NCBI GenBank assembly: GCA_021817025.1
Contig: JAKAWF010000085.1
Coordinates: forward strand, 1 to 12,314
Direction of reading: 5' to 3'
Length of the DNA: 12,314 nt
From: a bacterium
Lineage (GTDB): Bacteria > Chloroflexota > Dormibacteria > UBA8260 > Bog-877
The notes beneath the pieces are model-generated. The model had not been told where the DNA came from and did no database searches. It saw nothing but the letters and a program-made list of their open reading frames with translations. Positions 6,828 to 12,314 of the stretch are shown here, in pieces (position 1 is the stretch's first letter; the number at the start of each line of letters is the position of its first letter). Made by a program: the position numbers and the translations under genes.

Positions 6828-7172
6828 TTGGGCGCAACAGTCCTGAACCTAGCCTCGCAGGCATACACGGCCTCTGGCAACACCGCGCCGCAGCAGACGG
6901 GGCCGCTCTACACCTTGGCGGTGGACGTGGACGTGACCGCGGCCTCGGGCACTTCCCCGACGCTGGCGCTGTTCGTGGACCGCGAGGGGGCGGATGGGGT
7001 TTGGTACCCGATCTGGAGTCCGACGGCGCTGACGGCTGCGGGGCAGCTCTCCACGAGCATCGGCCCGGGGTGCGCGGTGGCTGAGGTACCGACCAACAAC
7101 ATCCGGCTGCGGTGGGTGATCGGGGGCACGTCCCCGAGCTTCACCTTCTCGGCCTCGATCATCGGCCGCTAG
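6828..7172 (+). CDS. Small beta-rich structural protein, possible capsid decoration or head fibre
   Basis: A 114-residue protein beginning at TTG 6828, with AAGGAG (6815-6820) seven bases upstream; no better start exists. It is rich in Thr, Ser, Gly and Ala with alternating hydrophobics (LAVDVDVTAASGTSPTLALFV; LRWVIGGTSPSFTFSASII) and has almost no lysine, as in an all-beta sandwich. The GTSP strand motif occurs twice. There is no signal peptide or membrane segment. Proteins of this look are common near phage capsid genes and are often annotated as head decoration or minor structural proteins. Operon position supports a virion role. The exact function is not shown. Confidence 0.6.
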   Translation: MGATVLNLASQAYTASGNTAPQQTGPLYTLAVDVDVTAASGTSPTLALFVDREGADGVWYPIWSPTALTAAGQLSTSIGPGCAVAEVPTNNIRLRWVIGGTSPSFTFSASIIGR

Positions 7173-7184
7173 GAGGGTACGGGG

Positions 7185-7799
7185 TTGTGTTGCTGGTCCT
7201 GTGGATGCTTGAGACCCTCTGACGACCACGGTGACCCTCGTGCCCTGACGACCGAGGACCTGCGGGCTGCGGCCGACCAGGCTGGGACGGACATCCCCGG
7301 CGTGGTGGCGAACATGGTGCGCACGCTGTCGCTGCATCGGGGCAGGCAGGCGGGAGCGCCAAAGGGCGCGGAGTATGCCGCCGTGAAGGTGCTTGGCGCG
7401 GAGCCGGAGCGCCGGTTCACCTTGGGGCTGGCTTATCCGGCCAACCGTCCCGACGTGGGGAAGGCTGCCGATGGCTTCCGGGACTTCGTGAGCCAGCATG
7501 TGCTGGAGGACGCGGCCTGGTCCTTCATGCGGAAGGGTGGGCGCGTGGGCATTCAGCACATGGATGGGACCGAGGGCCACGGCACGGTAGTCGAGAGCTA
7601 TCTGTGGCCGAGCGACGAGCCGTGGCAGTCGCCCACGGGCCAGGTGGTCAGCAAGGGCGACTGGGTGCTGGGGGTGATATGGGACGAGCCTACCTGGGCG
7701 GAGATCAAGGCAGGTGAACTAAACGGCTTCAGCCCCCAAGGGGCCGCTCGCCGCCGTCAGCCGTCAGCCGAGGCGCTGGCGAACTTGAGGAGCTTCTGA
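7185..7799 (+). CDS. XkdF-type prohead (capsid maturation) protease
   Basis: A 204-residue protein starting at TTG 7185, seven bases after AGGAGGG (7171-7177). Residues about 64-190 match the putative phage serine protease family named after XkdF: FTLGLAYPANRPDV, helix RDFVSQHVLEDAAWSFM, GRVGIQH, VVESYLWPSDEPW, then GDWVLGVIWDEPTW and IKAGELNGFSPQGAARR. Likely catalytic residues are H125 and S138, by analogy with HK97-like proteases. It would trim scaffold and capsid proteins during head maturation. Residues 1-50 are an extra piece with four cysteines at the start (C2, C3, C6, C8) and DDHGDPRALTTEDLRAAA, which I take as a separate small module. The gene ends one base before the scaffold ATG. 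An out-of-frame 7-bp tandem repeat lies in the last codons. Confidence 0.75.
   Translation: MCCWSCGCLRPSDDHGDPRALTTEDLRAAADQAGTDIPGVVANMVRTLSLHRGRQAGAPKGAEYAAVKVLGAEPERRFTLGLAYPANRPDVGKAADGFRDFVSQHVLEDAAWSFMRKGGRVGIQHMDGTEGHGTVVESYLWPSDEPWQSPTGQVVSKGDWVLGVIWDEPTWAEIKAGELNGFSPQGAARRRQPSAEALANLRSF
7754..7767 (+). repeat. 7-bp tandem repeat near the protease 3' end
   Basis: CCGTCAG occurs twice in tandem, followed by a further CCG. The unit is not a multiple of three, so a gain or loss of one copy would shift the frame of the last dozen or so protease codons. It may mark a slipped-strand event that reshaped the C-terminus, or be chance in GC-rich DNA. Confidence 0.5.
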
Positions 7800-7800
7800 G

Positions 7801-9429
7801 ATGGACACCGACATCACTGAGTTTGAGTGGCTGGACCCTGAGCGGGTGGACGCGGTTGGCTCCCCGGCCAATGGCACCCCGTGGCTCCTGGTGAAGAGTG
7901 AGGGTGAAGAGCCAGTCTTCTCCGAGGACGGGATGGTGAAGTACGTCTCCGCGTCTGCCCGGCGCAAGTACGCCCGGCAGGGGGTGGCGATGCCCAACGG
8001 CGACTTCCCCATCCCAGATGAGGGCCACCTGCGGTCGGCGATTGGCAGGCTGGGGAACTACCACGGCGACAAGGCCAAGGCCAAGCGGCACATCATCAAG
8101 CGGGCACGGGCACTCGGGGCAACCCACCTGCTCCCGCAGGACTGGGGGGTGTCGAAGGACATGGACACTCAGGCCGAGGATGAGGATGTGGACTTCCCGT
8201 CGCCGGAGTCCACCCAGGGGCAGACGCGGGAGATGCATCCCGACGCCGGGCCGAAGAGCGGAAGCGTGTCGCAGGATGGTGGCGACCCGCCAGCCGGGAG
8301 GTACAGCCGCCCGGGTCCTGATCTGCGGCAGGGGGACGGCCTGGGCGACACAGCTCCCAGCAAGGTTGTGCCCAAGGCGCAGGCGATGGGTCAGACGCGG
8401 CAGCTCACCCGCAAGGCCGGGATGACTGAGGGCGAGAACCAGGACCTGGCTGCCGGGGGCAACCCGGAGCTTGACATGACGGGTGACAAGGCTCCGAACG
8501 GAGAGGCGGATGCGCACTCGGCAGAGGCTGAGGGCGAGTCTCAGACAGACGACAACAAGCGGAAGGCGGCGGCGGGGGGCGGGGACCAGATGCGCCGTGA
8601 GGAGGCGCAGTCTCAGAAGGCCAAGCGGCGGGTGGAGGGGGGCAACCCCGAGGACACCCAGCCCCACAGCGCGCAGTGGGAGGGGAAGGACGCGGCGCTG
8701 GCCGAGGGGGCGCATCAACTGCTGGAGCAGGCGATGGAGCTGGTGCAGCAATTCGAGAGCCGCGAGAAGGCTGAGATCCGCAGCAAGAAGGCGATTGAGA
8801 CCCACTATCCCGACATCCGCCGCACGGCCAAGCTACTGACCGGGCTGGCCAGCGGCAAAGTGCAAACCGGCCCGGCCACCAAGGAGATCGAGGACATGAC
8901 CCAGGACGAACTGATCAAGCTGCTCGACGAGCGCGATGCGGCGCGGCGCAAGGCGGAGAAGAAGGCTGAGATGAAGAAGGCCCGCAAGGCCCAGAAGCTC
9001 ATCGAGGCGGCTCAGGCAGACCCGGAGGCTGCCCAGGCGCGACAGGCCAAGAAGGCCGCAAAGGCCGCCGCAAAGGCGGCGAAGGCGGCAGGCGCTGCGC
9101 TGGACACCGACCGGCTGACCAAGGGCATGGCTGAGGCGCTGGCCTTGGCCGTGAAGCCTCTGGAGGACCGACTTGCCAACGTGGAAGGCCAGCCGGCGCG
9201 GGTCGCTCCTATCCTCAACCCGTCGGCGATGGCCGCTCCCAATGGTCCCCGGACCGTCGTGGACGCGACGGCGTTCAAGGCGCTTGAGGACCGGGTGGCG
9301 GCGGCGCAGACACCCGCTGAGCGCCAGCGGGCAGGCGCGGAGCTGCTGAAGGCGAAGATGATCGCCGCCGAGCGGCTGCGCGAGGCTCAGGGCAAGACCG
9401 GGCAGCCGGTGGCGCTGCTGAGCCGCTGA
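7801..9429 (+). CDS. Scaffold-like protein with DUF6582-like N-terminal domain
   Basis: A 542-residue protein with GAGGAG (7786-7791) before the ATG, one base after the protease stop. Residues 8-33 carry WLDPERVDAVGSPANG-PWLLVKS, a motif common at the start of XkdF-type proteins. Residues about 50-115 (SARRKYARQGVAMPNGDFPI ... HIIKRARALGATHLLPQDW) resemble DUF6582, seen in phage head proteins. Residues 120-300 are low-complexity, acidic and probably disordered. Residues 298-345 and 365-435 are Lys/Ala/Glu-rich helices and probable coiled coil, including KKAAKAAAKAAKAA (417-430). Residues 486-530 are again helical. Composition, size and position between protease and capsid gene argue for the internal scaffold of the procapsid, a substrate of the protease. 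Cleavage sites cannot be called. An internal start at 8896 may give a shorter form. Confidence 0.65.
   Translation: MDTDITEFEWLDPERVDAVGSPANGTPWLLVKSEGEEPVFSEDGMVKYVSASARRKYARQGVAMPNGDFPIPDEGHLRSAIGRLGNYHGDKAKAKRHIIKRARALGATHLLPQDWGVSKDMDTQAEDEDVDFPSPESTQGQTREMHPDAGPKSGSVSQDGGDPPAGRYSRPGPDLRQGDGLGDTAPSKVVPKAQAMGQTRQLTRKAGMTEGENQDLAAGGNPELDMTGDKAPNGEADAHSAEAEGESQTDDNKRKAAAGGGDQMRREEAQSQKAKRRVEGGNPEDTQPHSAQWEGKDAALAEGAHQLLEQAMELVQQFESREKAEIRSKKAIETHYPDIRRTAKLLTGLASGKVQTGPATKEIEDMTQDELIKLLDERDAARRKAEKKAEMKKARKAQKLIEAAQADPEAAQARQAKKAAKAAAKAAKAAGAALDTDRLTKGMAEALALAVKPLEDRLANVEGQPARVAPILNPSAMAAPNGPRTVVDATAFKALEDRVAAAQTPAERQRAGAELLKAKMIAAERLREAQGKTGQPVALLSR
8881..8898 (+). promoter_or_regulatory. 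Possible internal ribosome site and start inside the scaffold gene
   Basis: AAGGAG (8881-8886) lies nine bases before an in-frame ATG (8896-8898, residue M366). Initiation here would give a 177-residue protein made only of the C-terminal coiled-coil part, like lambda Nu3 made from within gene C. In a Lys/Glu-rich coding stretch AAGGAG can arise by codon choice alone, so this is a hypothesis. Confidence 0.35.
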
Positions 9430-9447
9430 CCCTCGGGTCATTCGGAA

Positions 9448-9467
9448 GCACCGGGCTGAACCGGTGC
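9448..9467 (+). promoter_or_regulatory. Hairpin in the leader of the major capsid gene
   Basis: GCACCGG (9448-9454) pairs perfectly with CCGGTGC (9461-9467) around the six-base loop GCTGAA. It lies in the 57-base gap between scaffold and capsid genes, upstream of the ribosome site AGGAGA and the ATG at 9487. It has no T-tract, so it is unlikely to be a simple terminator. It may protect a processed capsid mRNA or shape translation. Confidence 0.5.
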
Positions 9468-9486
9468 GCGACTAGGAGAACCGTCA

Positions 9487-11001
9487 ATGTCATGGGGAAG
9501 TGACGCCCTGGGAGTGACCCAGGACACCTTCGACATGATCAAGGCGGCCACCGGTGGCATCGTCACCGGGACGGGTATCGCGGGCATCGACCTCCAGGAT
9601 CTGATCTCCTGGGTGCCGGTGGACACCCCGTTCTTCAACACCACCCCTCGGGTGGCGGCGAAGCAGGGTGCGCTCTTTGCCGTCTGGCAGGCGCTGTTGA
9701 ACATCAACAACCAGCAGCCGGACGGTGGGGTTCCCGAGGACCAGTCGGCCCCCCTGATCGACATCCAGAACCAGTACATGTATGCTCCCTTCGCCGTGGT
9801 TGGCGCGGGTGGCACCGTGTCCTGGGACGCTCTCGCCCGGGGCGAGAACTACGCCGACGTGCTGGCGGTGGACACTCTTCAGTCCATCAACCAGCTCCTG
9901 ATCTCGCTGGACATCCACCAGCTCAACGCCACCAGCTTCCCGCTGCCGACCATTGGGGCTGTGACCCCGGTGGCCGCGACCACGGGTGGCAGCCTCGCCA
10001 CTGGGACTGTGTACATCAAGTGCGCCGCCCGGTCGGGGATGAACTACTACCGTGGCGGCTCGGGTGTGGCCTCGGCTGAGGCGAGCGTGGCGGTGACCGG
10101 CCCAACGGCCTCGGTGACCGCTTCGGTGCCATACGTCAAGATGGCGAACGCCTACGACTGGTACGTGGGATCTGCCACCGGGGCAGAGTTCTACTACACC
10201 ACGACCATCGTCAACTCGGTGACGATCACCTCGATGCCGCTGGCGGCGGCGAACGTGCCGTCGCTCTCGGGCATCTACAACGCTGGCAAGCAGGGGCCGA
10301 CCTCGGTCCCGGTCACCGACACCAGCTACCAGACCTACTGGCAGAACGGCCTCCAGGCTTCGATCCTGGGGGACTTCGCCAGCACGCTGGACCAGCTTGG
10401 GACCTCCGGTGCGATTGCCAACCTGGTGACCCCGGGCACTGGCGTCTCTCAGGGTGCCTACTACAGCAACCTGGGTGGCGCTCAGCTCACCGTCTCCGGC
10501 GCGGCTCTGCTGGAGATCGACGAGATGAACCGGGCGATCTACGATGCCTACCAGTTGACCCCGACGCGGATGCTCATGGGCTCCCAGAGCATCAACGACA
10601 TCGCCAACGCGGTCTTGGACAACCCGCAGGCCGTGACCTGGCTGGTGCCCACGGACGCGGATGGCAGGGCGCGAGTTGTGGCAGGTGGCGCGGTGGCGCT
10701 CTACCTGAACAAGACGGTGAACGGCAAGCCGATCACCATCGAGCTGCAGCCGCACCTCCCACCGGGGGTGATCGTCTCGGTGGTGGACGAGGTGCCCTTC
10801 CCGGGTGCCAACATCACCACCACGCTGGAAGCCGAGACCCTGTACGACTTCTTCCGCTTCGACTACGGTGCGAACCGGCAGCCGGGCGTGAGCAACGGTG
10901 GTCCTCGGTACGACTTCGAAGTCCGCACCCAGCAGGCGTTCAAGAACAAGGCTTCGGCCATGATGGGCGTCCTCGCTGGCATCGGGTCGGGCATCGCCTG
11001 A
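9487..11001 (+). CDS. Major capsid protein, HK97-type, with inserted Ig/FN3-like domain
   Basis: A 504-residue protein with AGGAGA before the ATG. Residues 25-155 and 262-490 show features of an HK97-fold capsid: IAGIDLQDLISWVPVDTPFF, VSWDALARGENYADV, DEMNRAIYDAYQLTPTRMLMG, LPPGVIVSVVDEVPFPG and TLYDFFRFDYGA. Residues about 157-258 look like an inserted beta-sandwich of Ig or fibronectin type III kind, with a GSLATGTVYIKCAA strand, VTGPTASVTASV, NAYDWYVGSATG and alternating Thr/Val strands. That insert makes the protein longer than a minimal 300-400-residue capsid. It lies downstream of scaffold and protease, the usual order, and is flanked by hairpins on both sides of the gene, fitting high and separate expression. 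No propeptide is obvious at the N-terminus; the separate scaffold would replace it. Confidence 0.9.
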   Translation: MSWGSDALGVTQDTFDMIKAATGGIVTGTGIAGIDLQDLISWVPVDTPFFNTTPRVAAKQGALFAVWQALLNINNQQPDGGVPEDQSAPLIDIQNQYMYAPFAVVGAGGTVSWDALARGENYADVLAVDTLQSINQLLISLDIHQLNATSFPLPTIGAVTPVAATTGGSLATGTVYIKCAARSGMNYYRGGSGVASAEASVAVTGPTASVTASVPYVKMANAYDWYVGSATGAEFYYTTTIVNSVTITSMPLAAANVPSLSGIYNAGKQGPTSVPVTDTSYQTYWQNGLQASILGDFASTLDQLGTSGAIANLVTPGTGVSQGAYYSNLGGAQLTVSGAALLEIDEMNRAIYDAYQLTPTRMLMGSQSINDIANAVLDNPQAVTWLVPTDADGRARVVAGGAVALYLNKTVNGKPITIELQPHLPPGVIVSVVDEVPFPGANITTTLEAETLYDFFRFDYGANRQPGVSNGGPRYDFEVRTQQAFKNKASAMMGVLAGIGSGIA

Positions 11002-11016
11002 CCGTTGGCGCTGACG

Positions 11017-11044
11017 GGGAGCTGGGGCTTCGGCCCCGGCTCCC
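11017..11044 (+). terminator. Strong UUCG hairpin after the capsid gene
   Basis: GGGAGCTGGGGC (11017-11028) and GCCCCGGCTCCC (11033-11044) form a 12-pair stem with one G-U pair, closed by the loop TTCG, a very stable tetraloop. It starts 16 bases after the capsid stop. No T-tract follows, so it may be a partial terminator of the kind reported in GC-rich bacteria, or a 3' end that stabilises capsid mRNA. Either would set capsid above the downstream genes. The structure is read directly; its role is inferred. Confidence 0.7.
11025..11041 (+). repeat. Second copy of the 17-base sequence
   Basis: This copy forms the loop and inner stem of the hairpin after the capsid gene. Exact identity with 780-796 may reflect GC-rich hairpin convergence or a small mobile hairpin. 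Confidence 0.6.
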
Positions 11045-11070
11045 TACTCGGCAAAGAGGAGAGAAAGGGA

Positions 11071-11400
11071 ATGTACCTGAAGCAGTTCCGCACGGTCCTG
11101 GTGCGTGTGCCAGACCCGCTGCGGCCGGGCAAGCGTGCCTTCGAGGAGCGGCAGATGCCCACCGGGGTCAGTGCCGTGAGCTGGCACGGGAAGCAGATCG
11201 AGGCGGAGGAGGACGGATGGATCGACCTGCCCGACGATTGCGCCGAGCACCTGAAGTCCATCCACTACCCGAAGGGCGAGCGGTGGCTCAACCAGGCAGA
11301 GACCGGCGAGCTGGTGGCTGTGGGCGCAGCCACCGAGGACGTGGAGCGGCAGGCGAAGGCTGAGCCGCGCCCGAAGGCTAGGGCCAAGGCCCCGCAGTGA
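11071..11400 (+). CDS. Small head-region protein, function unknown
   Basis: A 109-residue protein. I choose the ATG at 11071, preceded by GAGGAGAGAAAGGGA. The frame could begin at TTG 11005, but that would place the UUCG hairpin inside the coding region. Residues 4-60 look beta-rich (FRTVLVRVPDP; AVSWHGKQIEAEEDGWIDLPDDCAEHL), as in a small SH3-like fold. Residues 88-109 are a charged Lys/Arg/Ala/Pro tail. It sits between the capsid and adaptor genes, where small head-completion or decoration proteins are often found, and its stop overlaps the adaptor GTG (GTGA). I do not recognise the family. Confidence 0.75.
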   Translation: MYLKQFRTVLVRVPDPLRPGKRAFEERQMPTGVSAVSWHGKQIEAEEDGWIDLPDDCAEHLKSIHYPKGERWLNQAETGELVAVGAATEDVERQAKAEPRPKARAKAPQ

Positions 11401-12314
11401 GCATCTCCCCGGCCGCGCCGACGCCGTTCACGACTCCGGTCGCGAACCCGAGCATTGGCGCGGCCGGTTCCGCTTACCCATACTGCTCGCCGTCGGAGTT
11501 CCTCGGCTGGCCGACGGCCTTGGACACCACCCAGCTCATCCCAGGCGGGTCTCAGCAGGCGCAGTTGCAGGCCATCGCCGATGTGCTGAGCGCGGCCTCT
11601 GCCGACATGGACCGATTCTGCTTCGGGCAGGACGCGGCGGTGAAGGGCGCAAGCCTGGCGGCGACGATCTCGGTGGAGTCGGCGATTGTGCCGGTGGTCA
11701 ATGGGATGGTCCGGCTGATCTGCGACTACAAGCCCATCATCGCCGTGAACGGCGTCGACATGGGCTACTCGATGGCGAACCTCCAGCCAGTCGGCGAGGC
11801 GATCCAGCAGGCGATCCTGATCGGGCGCAGAGTGATCACGGTGCCGCTCATCCCCTACACGGGGCGGGATGCCACCTTGGTCAACCCCCCGATCCCCGTC
11901 CGCACCGCCGGGCAGTTCGCGGTCCTCTGGAGCTACGTCAACGGCTACCCGCACACCGAGCTGGCGGCCTCCACCGCAGTCGGCGCGACCACTGTGGACG
12001 TGCTGCCCACCGATGGGGCATCCGGGCTGCTGGGGATCGTGCCGAACATCACCATCTTCACCATCCGGGACGGGGTGAACACCGAGAGCTTCCTGGTGTC
12101 GGCGGTGAGCGGGACGACCTTGACGGCGGCCTCGCCGCTGAGGTTCGCCCACACGCTGCCGCAGGCGCCGGACTTCATCCCGGTGACCACCATGCCGGAC
12201 GACATCAAGACCGCCTGCATCTTCATGGGGATGTTCCTCATCAAGACCCGGGGCGACTCGGCCCTGATGCTGCAGCCGATTGGCGAGCCCAACAAGCCGC
12301 AGCACGGGGCGGCG
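11397..12314 (+). CDS. Head-to-tail adaptor, 3' end cut by window
   Basis: The frame starts at GTG 11397-11399, overlapping the previous TGA (GTGA), and stays open for 306 codons to the window end. Residues 28-145 resemble head-to-tail connectors of the SPP1 gp15/HK97 gp6 type: YCSPSEFLGWPTALD, a helix QQAQLQAIADVLSAASADMDRFC, a strand region VRLICDYKPIIAVNGVDMG. Residues about 186-254 look like an inserted beta domain: ASTAVGATTVDVLPTDGASG, IRDGVNTESFLVSAVSGTTL, FAHTLP. Residues 267-293 return to a helix typical of the connector end (DDIKTACIFMGMFLIKTRGDSALMLQ). The protein would sit under the portal and close the packaged head. Coupling to the previous gene replaces a strong ribosome site. 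Family name is moderately sure; the coding frame is sure. Confidence 0.7.
   Translation, partial: MSISPAAPTPFTTPVANPSIGAAGSAYPYCSPSEFLGWPTALDTTQLIPGGSQQAQLQAIADVLSAASADMDRFCFGQDAAVKGASLAATISVESAIVPVVNGMVRLICDYKPIIAVNGVDMGYSMANLQPVGEAIQQAILIGRRVITVPLIPYTGRDATLVNPPIPVRTAGQFAVLWSYVNGYPHTELAASTAVGATTVDVLPTDGASGLLGIVPNITIFTIRDGVNTESFLVSAVSGTTLTAASPLRFAHTLPQAPDFIPVTTMPDDIKTACIFMGMFLIKTRGDSALMLQPIGEPNKPQHGAA

Noticed and set aside
7187..7222. Short peptide from GTG 7187 in another frame
   Set aside because: It runs only 11 codons to a stop, and the same ribosome site serves the protease TTG at 7185.
9040..9095. Lys/Ala-coding repeats in the scaffold gene as a frameshift or repeat element
   Set aside because: The pattern is codon-level repetition of AAG/AAA GCC/GCG in a coiled coil. 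No heptanucleotide slippery site with a useful second frame was found.
11005..11070. Longer start (TTG 11005) of the 109-residue gene
   Set aside because: It would translate the UUCG hairpin and lacks a ribosome site; ATG 11071 has a good one.
11265..12305. Minus-strand 346-codon frame opposite the adaptor
   Set aside because: The plus-strand frame from GTG 11397 is open, starts in a GTGA overlap and has connector-like features; the minus frame is its Arg/Gly/Asp-rich shadow.

Overview
The window is the packaging and head-assembly module of a tailed double-stranded DNA bacteriophage or prophage (HK97-type capsid, class Caudoviricetes). The DNA is GC-rich, Shine-Dalgarno sequences of the AGGAGG type are strong, and TTG/GTG starts are frequent. 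The small terminase has the C-x10-C-x10-C-x2-H 'HGG-APQV' N-terminus often seen in phages of actinobacteria. This points to a high-GC host, most likely an actinobacterium, but the window holds no host gene to prove it. No integrase, tRNA, CRISPR array or insertion sequence is visible.

Layout. Positions 1-70 hold no gene but carry a promoter-like sequence on the minus strand, reading out of the window to the left, with a perfect 12-bp palindrome in its spacer. Positions 71-973 hold a compact minus-strand operon of three overlapping small genes: a 58-residue cysteine-containing protein, a 60-residue zinc-finger protein starting at TTG, and a 184-residue endonuclease VII-type HNH nuclease. Positions 974-1082 are the divergent gap between this operon and the plus-strand genes. 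They hold a minus-strand TTGACA box and are a reasonable place for a cos or pac site, though none can be recognised.

From 1083 to the end all genes lie on the plus strand and are tightly packed: small terminase, large terminase, a 1052-residue fusion of portal and MuF-type minor head protein, a small HAD-family phosphatase-like protein, a small beta-rich structural protein, an XkdF-type prohead protease, a 542-residue scaffold-like protein with a DUF6582-like N-terminal domain, the major capsid protein with an inserted Ig/FN3-like domain, a 109-residue unknown, and a head-to-tail adaptor cut by the window end.

How they work together. The terminases cut and pump DNA through the portal. The upstream HNH nuclease may assist packaging, as HNH proteins next to terminases do in some cos phages. 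Scaffold and protease build and mature the procapsid from the major capsid protein. The MuF part of the fusion is a minor head component, and the adaptor closes the head for tail joining. Expression looks tuned after transcription: many stop/start overlaps, a hairpin hiding the portal ribosome site, a hairpin before the capsid gene, a strong 12-bp UUCG hairpin just after it, and a possible internal start inside the scaffold gene. The points most worth a second look are the portal-MuF fusion, the HAD enzyme inside the head operon, the run of putative zinc sites through the packaging genes, and the promoter-palindrome at the left edge.
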